DNA from: Paenirhodobacter hankyongi
GTDB taxonomy: Bacteria; Pseudomonadota; Alphaproteobacteria; Rhodobacterales; Rhodobacteraceae
Direction: 5' to 3'
Assembly: GCF_003664585.1 (NCBI RefSeq)
Contig: NZ_RCHI01000017.1
Span: 28,037-92,036, forward strand
Length of the DNA stretch: 64,000 bases
The notes under the pieces are model-generated. The model was not told where the DNA came from. It saw nothing but the letters and a program-made list of their open reading frames with translations, and ran no database searches. This document shows, piece after piece, positions 33,627-42,780 of the stretch (its first letter is position 1; every line of letters begins with the position of its first letter). The translations under genes and the position numbers were made by a program.

Positions 33627-34750
33627 GCGCGCCCGAGATCTTCTGGTTCCTGCCCACCTCGGGCGACACGCGCTATCTTGGCACCTCGGATTTCGGCCGG
33701 GCGCCCGAGCCCGACTATCTGCGCGACATCGCCACCACCGCCGACCGGCTCGGCTATGACGGGATGCTGATCCCGACCGGGGCAAGCTGCCTCGACCCCT
33801 GGGTGGTGGCGGCGGCGCTGGCGCCGGTGACGCGGCGGCTGAAGCTTCTGGTGGCGCTGCGCACCTCGATCAGCGGGCCGACGGCGGCGGCGCGGCAGGC
33901 GGCGACGCTGGATGCGGCGCTTGGTGGGCGGCTCTTGCTCAATGTCGTGCCGGGGGGTGACCCGCGCGAGCTGGCCGCCGACGGCGCCTTCTTCAGCCAT
34001 GACGGGCGGTACGAGAATGCCGGGGAATTCCTGACCGTGTGGAAGCGGCTGATGGCCGGCGAGACGGTCGATTTCGAGGGCCGGCACATCCGGGTCGAGG
34101 GGGCGCGGAACGTCCATCCCGGCCCGCAGCGCCCGTACCCGCCGCTCTACTTCGGCGGCTCGTCGCCCGCGGCGCATGCGCTCGCCGCGCAGCATGTCGA
34201 TGTCTATCTGACCTGGGGCGAGCCGCCCGAGGCCGTGGCGGAAAAGATCGCCGATGTGCGCGCACAGGCGGCGGCGCAGGGGCGCAAGGTGCGCTTCGGC
34301 ATTCGTCTGCATGCCATCGTGCGCGAGACCGAGGCCGAGGCCTGGGCCGCGGCAGAGCGGCTGATCAGCCGGCTGACCGACGATGACATCGCCCGCGCCC
34401 AGGCGAATTACGCGCGCATGGACTCGGTCGGGCAGGGCCGGATGGCGGCGCTGCACGGTGGTCGGCGCGACCGGCTCGAGGTCGCCCCCAACCTCTGGGC
34501 CGGGGTCGGTCTGGTGCGCGGCGGCGCGGGCACCGCGCTTGTCGGCGATCCCGACACGGTGGTCGCGCGGATGCGCGAGTACCAGGCGCTTGGCATCGAG
34601 ACCTTCGTGATGTCGGGCTATCCGCATCTCGAGGAGGCGATCCGCTTCGCCGAACTGATTTTCCCGCGCATCGGCAAGGCGGCCGTGACCGAGCAGGGCA
34701 CGAGCCAGACCGGCGGTGCCTTCGACGTGCGTGCGCGGGCCGCTTCCTGA
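33623..34750 (+). CDS. ssuD: FMNH2-dependent alkanesulfonate monooxygenase SsuD-type
   Basis: 375 residues (SsuD is about 380). [57 protein letters not shown] and [17 protein letters not shown] are SsuD signatures. It cleaves the C-S bond of alkanesulfonates to sulfite and an aldehyde. No SsuABC-type sulfonate importer is next to it. The start overlaps the previous stop (ATGA) with GGAGG upstream. Confidence 0.88.
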   Translation: MSAPEIFWFLPTSGDTRYLGTSDFGRAPEPDYLRDIATTADRLGYDGMLIPTGASCLDPWVVAAALAPVTRRLKLLVALRTSISGPTAAARQAATLDAALGGRLLLNVVPGGDPRELAADGAFFSHDGRYENAGEFLTVWKRLMAGETVDFEGRHIRVEGARNVHPGPQRPYPPLYFGGSSPAAHALAAQHVDVYLTWGEPPEAVAEKIADVRAQAAAQGRKVRFGIRLHAIVRETEAEAWAAAERLISRLTDDDIARAQANYARMDSVGQGRMAALHGGRRDRLEVAPNLWAGVGLVRGGAGTALVGDPDTVVARMREYQALGIETFVMSGYPHLEEAIRFAELIFPRIGKAAVTEQGTSQTGGAFDVRARAAS

Positions 34751-34760
34751 GGACTGACCC

Positions 34761-35624
34761 ATGACCTTTCCCGTCATCGACATGCGCTGCCGCCCGGCCT
34801 TCCTGCACGATTTCTTCGGCAGGACGCCCGGCACCTCCGACTTCGACACCGTGCGCTGGCTCAACCGCCGGGTCGGCACCCGCGGGCCAGACACCCATTT
34901 CACCCGGTCCGCCACCGAGGCGGGCTTTCTGGCCGAGATCGGCGATGCGGGCCTGACGCGCGCCGTGGTCGTCGGCCGCCACACCCCGACGCAGCATCTG
35001 CCGAATGACGAGATCGCGCGGATCGTCGCGCTCGATCCCGCCCGGCTGAGCGGCATCGGTGCGGTCGATCCGGTGTTGCAGGGGCCCGAGGGGGCGATCG
35101 CCGAGGCAAGCCGCGCGGTGGGGTCGCTCGGGCTGCGCGGCATCGACCTCGAGCCCGGCTTCGGCACGCCGCCGCGGCACCCGGACGATCCGGCCTATCT
35201 GCCGCTTTACGAATGGGCCGCGGCCGAGGGCGTGCCGGTCTTCCTGATGAGCGGGCCGACGACGCCCGCGCCGCGGTTCAACGACCCCGCCGGGCTGGCC
35301 GCGGTGGCGCGGCTGTTCCCGACGCTGAAGATCGGCGTCTTCCACGGCTACTGGCCGAATGTGCAGGACATCCTCGGCCTCGCCTTCCGGCACGAGACGA
35401 TCCACATCATCCCGGACATGTACCTCTTCCAGGCCGGCAGTCAGGCCTATGTCGAGGCCGCGAACGGCTGGCTTGGCGACCAGCTTCTGTTCGGCTCGTC
35501 CTATCCGTTCCGCCCGATCGGGCAGAGCATCGAGGACGCGCTGAAACTGGGCCTGCGCGAGGAGGTGCTTGGCCGGTTCTTCCATGACAATGCGGCGCGG
35601 CTTCTGGGCCTGGCGGCCGGCTGA
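34761..35624 (+). CDS. Amidohydrolase-family protein (TIM-barrel, COG2159-like)
   Basis: 287 residues. VIDMRCRPAFLHDFFG at the N-terminus and GVFHGYWPNVQDILGLAF, then LLFGSSYPFRPIGQSIEDA near the C-terminus match the amidohydrolase 2 pattern, where the last segment usually reads FGSDxP. The N-terminal HxH is replaced by RCRP, so the metal site may be altered or lost. Within the flavin monooxygenase operon, 10 bp after ssuD; perhaps a decarboxylase or hydrolase of the oxidation product. Confidence 0.75.
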   Translation: MTFPVIDMRCRPAFLHDFFGRTPGTSDFDTVRWLNRRVGTRGPDTHFTRSATEAGFLAEIGDAGLTRAVVVGRHTPTQHLPNDEIARIVALDPARLSGIGAVDPVLQGPEGAIAEASRAVGSLGLRGIDLEPGFGTPPRHPDDPAYLPLYEWAAAEGVPVFLMSGPTTPAPRFNDPAGLAAVARLFPTLKIGVFHGYWPNVQDILGLAFRHETIHIIPDMYLFQAGSQAYVEAANGWLGDQLLFGSSYPFRPIGQSIEDALKLGLREEVLGRFFHDNAARLLGLAAG

Positions 35625-35636
35625 AAGGGCACCACG

Positions 35637-36278
35637 ATGACCGATATCCGTTTTTCCGCGCTGGATGCGCAGATCCGCCTGGCGCTGGCCCGCCTCGCCG
35701 AGGGCCGGCTTGTCCTTGTCACCGATGACGAGGACCGCGAGAACGAGGGCGACCTGATCGGCGCCGCGGCGACGCTGGGGGTGCGCGAGCTGGCCTTCAT
35801 GGTGCGGCACACGACGGGGATCGTCTGTGCCGCGCTCGATCCGGCGCGCTGCGCGGCCTTCGGCCTGCCGCCGATGGTGGCGAGCAACGAGGACCCGAAC
35901 GGCACCGCCTACACGGTCAGCTGCGACGCGGCGGCCTGCGGCACCGGGGTCTCGGCCGAGGACCGGCTGCTGACCCTGCGCACGCTGGCCGGCCGGCCCG
36001 ATCCCGCGCTTTTGCGCCGGCCCGGGCATCTCTTCCCGCTGCGGGCGCGGCCGGGCGGGGTGCTGACGCGGCCGGGCCATACCGAGGCGGCCTGGGATCT
36101 GGCGCGGCTTGCCGGGTTGCCCGGTGTCGGCGTGCTGGCCGAGCTGGTCCATGACGACGGCACGATGATGCGCGGCGCGGCGCTGGCGGACTTCGCGCGC
36201 CGCCACGACATTCCGCAGCTTGCGATCACCGATCTGATCGCCTGGCGCGAGGCTGCGCCGGTCGGGGCGGTCGCATGA
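35637..36278 (+). CDS. ribB: 3,4-dihydroxy-2-butanone 4-phosphate synthase RibB
   Basis: 213 residues. The catalytic acidic loop DDEDRENEGDL is at 30-40; NGTAYTVSCDA, TGVSAEDR, RRPGHLFPLRARPGGVLTRPGHTEAA and LVHDDGTMMRG follow. The enzyme makes the four-carbon precursor of riboflavin from ribulose 5-phosphate. It lies in an operon whose other products use FMN or FAD, so it may boost flavin supply when the oxidative enzymes are induced. No GTP cyclohydrolase II domain is attached. Confidence 0.92.
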   Translation: MTDIRFSALDAQIRLALARLAEGRLVLVTDDEDRENEGDLIGAAATLGVRELAFMVRHTTGIVCAALDPARCAAFGLPPMVASNEDPNGTAYTVSCDAAACGTGVSAEDRLLTLRTLAGRPDPALLRRPGHLFPLRARPGGVLTRPGHTEAAWDLARLAGLPGVGVLAELVHDDGTMMRGAALADFARRHDIPQLAITDLIAWREAAPVGAVA

Positions 36279-37690
36279 GTGCGGCCGCAGACCCGCCGGT
36301 GGTGGCGATCGTCGGCGGCGGTTTCACCGGGGCGAGCACGGCCTTTCATCTGGCGCGGGCGCTGGACGGGCCGGTGCGGATCGTGGTGATCGAGCCGCGG
36401 GCGCAGCTTGGCCAGGGGCTGGCCTATGCGACCCGCGACCCGAGCCACCGCATCAACGTGCCGGCCGTGCGGATGACGATGGACAGCGCCGCGCCGGGCG
36501 GGCTTCAGACCTGGATCGAGACGCAGCGGCCCGCGCTTTCGGCCGGAACCCGGCTGGCCTCGGGCGAGCTTTTCGTGCAGCGGGGCCTTGTCGGCGATTA
36601 CGTCGCCGGGGCGCTGGCGCCGCTGCTGGCCGCGGGGCGGGTCGAGCATCTGCGGGCGCGGGCGGTGACGCTGGCGCGCGGGGCACGCTTCACCCTGGGC
36701 TGCGACGACGGACGCACGCTGGTGGCCGATCTCGTGGTGCTGGCCACCAGCCACCCGCCGCCCGGTGTGCCCGCGGTCTTTGCGCCGCTGGCCGGCTCGG
36801 ACCGGCTGATCGCCGACAGCGGCGACGGCGCGCGGCTGAGCGCGCTGGCGCGCCGCGCGAGGAACGTGCTGATCGTCGGCACCGGGCTGACCTCGGCCGA
36901 TGTGATCGCCAGTCTCGACCGGCAGGGCTTCGCCGGCCGGATCGTCGCGCTGTCGCGGCGCGGCCTGCGCTCGCGCGGGCATGCCTTCGGCTATGCCGAC
37001 TCGCCGGCCGATTTCGCCACCGCTCCCGCCCGCACCGCGCTTGCGCTGCTGCGCCGGATCCGGGCGGCGGTGCGGGCCGACGCCGCGGCGGGCCTGCCCT
37101 GGCAGGCGGCGCTCGACAACGTGCGCCGCGACGGGCCGGTGATCTGGGCGGCGCTGCCGCCGGGCGAGCGCGCGCGGCTGGTGCGCCGGCTGCGGGTGTG
37201 GTGGGACGTGCACCGCTTCCGCATCGCGCCGCAGCTCGAGGCGGTGATCGAGCGCCGCCTGGCCGAGGGACGGCTTGCAATCGTGGCGGGGCGTCTGCTG
37301 TCGGCGCAGGAGGGCGACGCGGGGATCGAGGTGCGCTGGCACGACCGGCGCGCGGGCGCGCGCGCGGGTCTCTTCGATGCGGTGATCCTGACCACCGGCC
37401 CGGCACATGGCGCGATCCTGCACGAGATGCCGCTTTTTGCCACGATGGCTGCGGCCGGGCTGATCCGCGCCGATCCGCTGCAGCTCGGGCTCGATGTGAC
37501 CGAGGGCTGCCGCGCCGTCGGGCAGGACGGCAGGCCGGTGCCCGGCCTGTTCGTCGCCGGCCCGCTGGCGCGCGGCCATGTGGGCGAGCTGATGGGCATT
37601 CCCGAGGTGACGCAGCACGCCGAGCTGGTCGCTGCCCGTCTGGCGCAGGCGCTGGCCGCGCTGGCGCGGCCCGTCGCCCAAAGCGCCTGA
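36275..37690 (+). CDS. FAD/NAD(P)-binding protein (HcnB/NAD_binding_9-like)
   Basis: 471 residues. VVAIVGGGFTGASTAFHLARAL at the N-terminus is the dinucleotide-binding motif; YATRDPSHRINVPAVRM and a second nucleotide segment NVLIVGTGLTSADVIASL follow. These proteins (PF13454 type) are often encoded near flavin monooxygenases. The start overlaps ribB by ATGA. Could recycle or transfer reducing power for the operon; substrate unknown. Confidence 0.78.
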   Translation: MSAAADPPVVAIVGGGFTGASTAFHLARALDGPVRIVVIEPRAQLGQGLAYATRDPSHRINVPAVRMTMDSAAPGGLQTWIETQRPALSAGTRLASGELFVQRGLVGDYVAGALAPLLAAGRVEHLRARAVTLARGARFTLGCDDGRTLVADLVVLATSHPPPGVPAVFAPLAGSDRLIADSGDGARLSALARRARNVLIVGTGLTSADVIASLDRQGFAGRIVALSRRGLRSRGHAFGYADSPADFATAPARTALALLRRIRAAVRADAAAGLPWQAALDNVRRDGPVIWAALPPGERARLVRRLRVWWDVHRFRIAPQLEAVIERRLAEGRLAIVAGRLLSAQEGDAGIEVRWHDRRAGARAGLFDAVILTTGPAHGAILHEMPLFATMAAAGLIRADPLQLGLDVTEGCRAVGQDGRPVPGLFVAGPLARGHVGELMGIPEVTQHAELVAARLAQALAALARPVAQSA

Positions 37691-37784
37691 CCCGATCGAA
37701 ATCGCCCCCCGGAGCGGGCGCCCGCGTGGCGCCCGGCCGATCCCCCATGCCCGCCGGACCGGCCGGGCCAGACAGGAGACGACC

Positions 37785-39005
37785 ATGACCTTGCATGACA
37801 CCTGGGCCGAGATCCCCGACACCGCGGCGCTGAAGGCCCGGTTCCGGCCCGTTTTCGACCGCATCGCCGAGGGCGCGCTGCGCCGCGAGCGCGAGCGCAT
37901 CCTGCCCTTCGAGGAGATCGGCTGGCTCAGGGAGAGCGGCTTCACCGCGCTGCGTGTGCCGGTCGACTACGGCGGGGCAGGGGCCAGCCTCGTGCAGCTT
38001 TTCGACCTGCTGATCGACCTGGCCGAGGCCGACACCAACATCGCGCAGGCGCTGCGTGGGCATTTCGCGCTGGTCGAGGACCGGCTGGTTGCGCCGCGGG
38101 CCGAGGGCGAGATCTGGCTGCGCCGTTTTGGTGCGGGCGAGATCGCCGGCAATGGCTGGACCGAGGTCGGCGAGGTGAAGATCGGCGACACGATCACCAA
38201 GGTCACGCCGGAGGCGGACGGCTTCCGCGTCGACGGCGAGAAATTCTATTCCACCGGCACGATCTTCGCCGACTGGATCGACACCTATGCGACGCGCGCC
38301 GATACCGGCGAGCCGGTGATCGCGATCGTGGCCACGGCGCAGCCGGGGGTGGAGCGGCGCGACGACTGGACCGGCTTCGGCCAGCGTCTGACCGGCACCG
38401 GCACCACGGTCTATAGCGCGGCGCGCGTCGAGGCCGCGGGCCTCGTGCCCTTTGCCACCCGCTTCCGCTATCAGACCGCCTTCTATCAGCTTGTCCTTGA
38501 CGCCGTGCTGGCGGGGGCCGCGGCGGCGGCGGTGCGTGACGTCAGCGAGCAGGTGCGCCGCCGCACCCGTGGCTTCTCGCACGGGGCGGGAACGGTGGTG
38601 CGCAACGATCCGCAGGTGTTGCAGGTGGTCGGCCGGGCGCGGGCCTTCGCCTTTGCCGCGCGGGCGGCGACGCTCGAGGCGGCGCGGGCGGCGCAACACG
38701 CCTATGAGACCTCGCAGGCGGGCGATGCCGCGGCCGACGAGGCAGCGAATGTGGCCGCCGAGCTGGCCTCGGCCGCAGCACAGGTCGCGGGTGCCGATCT
38801 TGCCCTGCGCGCGACGAGCGAGGTGTTCAACGCGCTCAGCGCCTCGGCCGCGGCGACCGGGCTGGCGCTCGACCGGCACTGGCGCAATGCGCGCACCGCG
38901 GCCAGCCACAACCCGCTGATCTACAAGGAGCGGATCCTCGGCGATCATGCGGTGAACGGGACCGAGCCGGTCTATGTCTGGCAGATCGGCCGGGTGACCG
39001 GATGA
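37785..39005 (+). CDS. Acyl-CoA dehydrogenase-fold monooxygenase (DszC/SfnB-like)
   Basis: 406 residues. ACAD fold with GWTEVGEV, DGFRVDGEKFYSTGTIFADW, DWTGFGQRLTGTGTT and C-terminal LDRHWRNARTAASHNPLIYKERILGDH, the signature of the DszC/SfnB-type flavin-dependent S- or N-oxygenases rather than true acyl-CoA dehydrogenases. Such enzymes use FMNH2 to oxidise sulfur. Preceded by a 94-bp gap with a small GC dyad; last gene of the operon, followed by two hairpins. Confidence 0.83.
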   Translation: MTLHDTWAEIPDTAALKARFRPVFDRIAEGALRRERERILPFEEIGWLRESGFTALRVPVDYGGAGASLVQLFDLLIDLAEADTNIAQALRGHFALVEDRLVAPRAEGEIWLRRFGAGEIAGNGWTEVGEVKIGDTITKVTPEADGFRVDGEKFYSTGTIFADWIDTYATRADTGEPVIAIVATAQPGVERRDDWTGFGQRLTGTGTTVYSAARVEAAGLVPFATRFRYQTAFYQLVLDAVLAGAAAAAVRDVSEQVRRRTRGFSHGAGTVVRNDPQVLQVVGRARAFAFAARAATLEAARAAQHAYETSQAGDAAADEAANVAAELASAAAQVAGADLALRATSEVFNALSASAAATGLALDRHWRNARTAASHNPLIYKERILGDHAVNGTEPVYVWQIGRVTG

Positions 39006-39012
39006 CGGGCGC

Positions 39013-39036
39013 GGGGCCGGCCGTCGTGCCGGCCCC
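39013..39036 (+). terminator. GC hairpin after the DszC-like gene
   Basis: GGGGCCGGC (39013-39021) pairs perfectly with GCCGGCCCC (39028-39036), 6-nt loop, 8 nt after the stop at 39005. No U tract. Confidence 0.55.
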
Positions 39037-39081
39037 GATCCTCCCTGAACGGGCCCGCGCGGCGCCCCGGTGAACATGGTT

Positions 39082-39127
39082 CGGCCCCGGCGACGCAAAG
39101 GACGGTCGTCGGGGCCGGACTGTTTTT
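39082..39127 (+). terminator. Intrinsic terminator of the flavin monooxygenase operon
   Basis: A 13-bp stem (39082-39094 with 39105-39117, one G-U pair) is followed by GACTG and T5 at 39123-39127. This is the clearest rho-independent terminator in the window and closes the plus-strand operon before the convergent genes. Confidence 0.8.
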
Positions 39128-39171
39128 GGCGGGGGCGCAGGTCCGACAGGACCTGCGCCGGTTTCATTCCC

Positions 39172-40566
39172 TCATTCGGCCAGGGCCGGCGCTTCGCGCT
39201 TCACCCGCTCGATGTCGCGGTAGCGATGCGCGGGATGGGTGTCGGGCAGCCGCGGCCCGTCGCCGAAGAGCTTGTCGCGCAGCGTGCCCTCGCGGTAGCC
39301 GGTGGCATAGACGCCGCGCTTTTGCAGCTCGGGCACGACATGGCCGATGACATCGGCGAAGGTCTCGTGCGCCAGCGCATAGGCCAGATTGAAGCCGTCG
39401 ATGCCGGTCTCCTCGACCCAGTCCTGCAGCAGGTCGGCGACCGTCTCGCCCGAGCCGACGAAGAGCGGCCCCATGCCGCCGATGCCGCCCCATTTCGCCA
39501 GCTCCTCGATCGTCCACACCTTGTCGCCGCCGGCCAGATGCTCGACCGCCGAGACGATCGCATTGGTCTGCACCTTCTTCACCGTGTCGGTCGGCGCATA
39601 AGCGCCAAAGTCGATGCCGGTCCAGCCCGACATCAGCACAAGCGCCCCGTCATAGGAGGCATAGCGCTGATATTCCTCGTATTTCGCCCGCGCCTTCGCG
39701 TCGGTCTCGGCGGTGATGATCGTCGCCATCGCGTAGATCAGCACCTTCTTCGGGTCGCGCCCGGCGGCGGCGGCGCGGGCGCGGATCTCGCTCACATAGG
39801 CCCTGGTCGCCGATTTCAGCGGCGTCGAGATGAACACGCATTCGGCGTGCTCGGCGGCGAAGGCCTTGCCCGCGCCCGAGGCGCCGGCCTGGAACAGCAC
39901 CGGGGTGCGCTGCGGCGAGGGCTCGCACAGGTGATAGCCCGGCACGTCGAAATAGCGGCCCTTGTGGCCGATCTCGTGGATCTTCGCAGGGTCTGCGAAC
40001 AGGCCGCGGCTGCGGTCGCGCAGCACGGCGCCATCCTCCCAGCTGCCTTCGAGCAGCTTGTAGAGCACTTCGAGATATTCGGCGGCGACGTCATAGCGGT
40101 TGTCGTGACTGCGCAGCCCGCCCTGACCGACGTTCTTCGCCCCGCTCTCGAGATAGGAGGTGACGATGTTCCAGCCGATCCGCCCCCTGGTGTGGTGGTC
40201 GGCCGTGCTGAGCCGGCGCGCGAAGGTATAGGGATGCTCGAACGAGGTCGAGGCGGTGATGCCGATGCCCAGATGCCGCGTCGCCTGGGCGATCGGGTTG
40301 GCAAGCTGCAGCGGGTCGTTCACCGGAACCTGCACGCCCTGGCGCAGCGCCTCGTCGAGACTGCCCTTGTAGACGTCGTAATAGCCGATCACGTCGGCCA
40401 GGAAGATCGCGTCGAAAAAGCCCGTCTCCAGCAGCTTTGCGAGGTCGGTCCAGTACTCGAGGTCCTTGTACTCCCACGAGCGGTCGCGCGGGTGGCGCCA
40501 CAGCCCGGGCGACTGGTGCCCGATGCAGTTCATCTCGAAGGCGTTGAAGCGGATCTGCTTGCTCAT
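39172..40566 (-). CDS. NtaA/SnaA/DszA-family FMNH2-dependent monooxygenase (second of three, DmoA-like)
   Basis: 464 residues. IRFNAFEMNCIGHQSPGLWRHP, YKDLEYWTDLAKLLETGFFDAIFLADVIGYYD, GRIGWNIVTSYLESGAKN and [19 protein letters not shown] match the family. The N-terminal block resembles dimethyl sulfide monooxygenase as I recall it, but substrate is not proven. Clearly a paralogue of 32172-33626. It lies 355 bp downstream of sfnB on the same strand, with a hairpin and a dyad in the gap. Confidence 0.86.
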   Translation of the reverse strand: MSKQIRFNAFEMNCIGHQSPGLWRHPRDRSWEYKDLEYWTDLAKLLETGFFDAIFLADVIGYYDVYKGSLDEALRQGVQVPVNDPLQLANPIAQATRHLGIGITASTSFEHPYTFARRLSTADHHTRGRIGWNIVTSYLESGAKNVGQGGLRSHDNRYDVAAEYLEVLYKLLEGSWEDGAVLRDRSRGLFADPAKIHEIGHKGRYFDVPGYHLCEPSPQRTPVLFQAGASGAGKAFAAEHAECVFISTPLKSATRAYVSEIRARAAAAGRDPKKVLIYAMATIITAETDAKARAKYEEYQRYASYDGALVLMSGWTGIDFGAYAPTDTVKKVQTNAIVSAVEHLAGGDKVWTIEELAKWGGIGGMGPLFVGSGETVADLLQDWVEETGIDGFNLAYALAHETFADVIGHVVPELQKRGVYATGYREGTLRDKLFGDGPRLPDTHPAHRYRDIERVKREAPALAE

Positions 40567-40679
40567 TGTCCTGACGGCTCCCGGTTGGGGTGGGCGCAGC
40601 CCTCCGCTCCGGCCAGGGCCGACGGGGAGGGTGCGGGGGTTGCGGATCGGGTCGCGGCGCCAGCCGGCGCGGGGAAAGC

Positions 40680-40696
40680 ACGACCTTTCTGGTCGT
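40680..40696. promoter_or_regulatory. Dyad upstream of the DmoA-like gene
   Basis: ACGACC-TTTCT-GGTCGT is a 17-bp dyad, followed by GTAATTTAC (40695-40703), about 115-135 bp upstream of the minus-strand start at 40566 in an otherwise GC-rich leader. Candidate operator; no regulator is encoded nearby. Confidence 0.4.
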
Positions 40697-40877
40697 AATT
40701 TACGGGCGCCCCCCCGCCGCGGCAATGAACGAGACCGGTCGATCTGCGCCGGGTTCGGGGGCAATTCTTCTCCCGCAGCGGATGCGGACAGAAGATTGCC
40801 GCGACAGCGGCGCGGCCGGGACGGGATGGCGCAGAATCGGGCCGGCGGTGCGGCCGGGGCAGGGGGCCCGGACCGCG

Positions 40878-40907
40878 CAGGCCCCCGCCGGGAAGGACGG
40901 GGGCCTG
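40878..40907 (-). terminator. Hairpin downstream of sfnB
   Basis: CAGGCCCCCG (40878-40887) pairs perfectly with CGGGGGCCTG (40898-40907), 10-nt loop, 15 nt past the sfnB stop on the minus strand. No U tract. Suggests that sfnB and the DmoA-like gene are partly separate units. Confidence 0.55.
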
Positions 40908-40921
40908 CCGGGGCAGGGGGC

Positions 40922-42190
40922 TCAGTTCCAGGGATGGCGCGGCGGATGCGTGCCGTTCAGATACCAGTTGCCGACATGGAAGAACTTCCAGCGCACCGGG
41001 TCGTGCAGGGTATGCACCCGCGCATTGCGCCAGTGCCGGTCAAGCCCGTTCACCGCCAGCGTCGAGCGCGTGCCGGCCAGTTCGAACAGCCGGTTCGTGG
41101 CCTCGAGCGCGATCTGCGTGGTCAGCACCTTGGCCTCGGCGGTGCGGATTGTCGCCTCGGTGACGGTGTCGAGTGAGGCCTCGGCATAGCCGCGGTCGAT
41201 GGCGCGCCCGGCGATCTCGAGCAGCGCCTCGGCCGCGTGCAGGCGGATCTTCAGATCGCCGATCGCCTGGATCGTGTAGGGGTCTTCGCCCGCGGTCTCC
41301 TTGCCGCTGTCGATCCAGGGCCGGCTTTGCGTCGTCACGAAGCGGATCGTCTCGTCGATCGCCGCGCGCGCGATGCCGGCGTCGATTGCCGCCTGGATGA
41401 TCTGCGAGACCGGGCCCTGCACCGTGGGATGTTCGGTCGTGTCGCGCAGCCGGATCGCGCGGTTGCGCGCGACGCGGACGGTGTCGAGCCGCACCGAGCC
41501 CGAGGCGGTGGTGCGCTGGCCGAAGCCCGACCAGTCGTTGGTGACGCTCAGCCCCGGCGCATCGCGGTCGGCAAAGACCAGATAGATGCCGTCGGGCCCG
41601 ACCGCGACGATCGGCACCAGATGGGCGAGCAAGGCGCCGGTGGTATAGAACTTCTCGCCGTTCACCACGGCCTCGTCGCCTTCGAAGGTGACACGGGTGC
41701 GGAACTCGCCCACCGATTTCGTGCCGAATTCGGAAAAGGCATTGCCGAAGCGCAGCCCGGCCAGCGACCAGCCGAAGACCATGGCCTTCTGCTCCTCGGT
41801 GCCGTCGAGGTCGACCAGATCGACGATGGCGAGATGGTTTTGCGAGATCTGCGCCACCGCCGGGTCGCCGGTCGCGACGATCGAGATCACCTTGGCCAGC
41901 GTCGCATGCGACAGCCCCGGCCCGCCGTGTGCTTTCGGCACCAGCAGCGACCACAGCCCGCTTTGCGAATAGCGGTCGAGTTCGGCGAGCGGCAGCAGCC
42001 CCTCGCGGTCACGCAGCTGGGCGCCCTGCGCCAGCTCTGCGGCCAGCGCGGTGGCGATGGCGATGGCGTCGGCATCGTCGCGCAGCAGGTGCGGCGGCTC
42101 GGTCGGACGCGGGCGCGGGGCGACCGGGTCGGCAGAGTTCACGCGCGGATGCAGGCTGTGGTCGATCTCGCCCCTTGTCAGCGATCCCAT
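40922..42190 (-). CDS. sfnB: SfnB-family sulfur-acquisition oxidoreductase
   Basis: 422 residues of the acyl-CoA dehydrogenase fold. LRFGNAFSEFGTK, VNGEKFYTTGALLAHLVP, DWSGFGQRTTASGS and C-terminal LDRHWRNARVHTLHDPVRWKFFHVGNWYLNGTHPPRHPW are SfnB hallmarks; this group belongs to sulfate-starvation regulons for sulfone and sulfonate use. Divergent from the CUT2 ABC genes across 590 bp. Confidence 0.87.
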   Translation of the reverse strand: MGSLTRGEIDHSLHPRVNSADPVAPRPRPTEPPHLLRDDADAIAIATALAAELAQGAQLRDREGLLPLAELDRYSQSGLWSLLVPKAHGGPGLSHATLAKVISIVATGDPAVAQISQNHLAIVDLVDLDGTEEQKAMVFGWSLAGLRFGNAFSEFGTKSVGEFRTRVTFEGDEAVVNGEKFYTTGALLAHLVPIVAVGPDGIYLVFADRDAPGLSVTNDWSGFGQRTTASGSVRLDTVRVARNRAIRLRDTTEHPTVQGPVSQIIQAAIDAGIARAAIDETIRFVTTQSRPWIDSGKETAGEDPYTIQAIGDLKIRLHAAEALLEIAGRAIDRGYAEASLDTVTEATIRTAEAKVLTTQIALEATNRLFELAGTRSTLAVNGLDRHWRNARVHTLHDPVRWKFFHVGNWYLNGTHPPRHPWN

Positions 42191-42780
42191 CGGGTTTCCT
42201 TTCTGAGTGTTTCACGGTGGTTCCGGGCCCGGTTCTTTCCGGCAACTCATTGAAAACATGAGTTTCACTGCGGGCCCTGCAGGAAGAAGTCTGACGCGGG
42301 AATGGGGCTGCGGCAAGAAACGGGGCGTCGTCTTTTGCCCCGCCTCGGCAGCAGGTTCGTTCCCTTCGCGCGGTTGGCCGGGCGATTTTCTTCTGTGCCG
42401 GGCGCCGGCGGGCGGGCGGCCGAATCGCTTCGGCGGCCGAGGCCTGTCGTGCGTCCGATCACGCGGGGCCGCGCCGCTGTGCGGCATGAGCGCGCTGCGG
42501 GGCGGGTCCGGGCGATCCTGGCGCTTCGCCGCCCTGCGCGAGGGGCGGGCAGGGCGGGGGACCCGGCCGTGCCGGAGAATCACGGCAATATCGGTCGTAT
42601 ATTTGTGTTGACAGCAGGATCCATCCCCGGCGGGGCACAGCTTTGGCGCGGGGGTTTCCCGAAGCGGGGGATCTTCAGAATTCATTTCTAGACGACCTGG
42701 CCTAGGGTTAGCCCGCGATCCGGAACCGGGCAGGGGCCCGTTTCGGCCGCGCCCCATGACGACAGTTTCGGACAGGCAGC
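42191..42780. promoter_or_regulatory. Divergent intergenic region, sfnB / CUT2 ABC operon
   Basis: 590 bp without a credible gene. Near sfnB is an inverted repeat AACTCA-N9-TGAGTT (42244-42264), a candidate operator. Near the ABC genes is AT-richer DNA (GTATATTTGTGTTGACAGCA, about 42596-42615; ATTCATTTCTAG, about 42680-42691) that probably holds the operon promoter, but no -10 at good spacing from the TTGACA is found. The central 250 bp are featureless and GC-rich. Confidence 0.4.

Noticed and set aside
42191..42300. A sigma54 promoter upstream of sfnB, expected if an SfnR-type activator controls it
   Set aside because: I find no GG-N10-GC element with the required flanks on the minus strand.
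42612..42617. TTGACA as a -35 box for the CUT2 operon
   Set aside because: No acceptable -10 hexamer at 16-18 bp; left as part of an unresolved promoter region.
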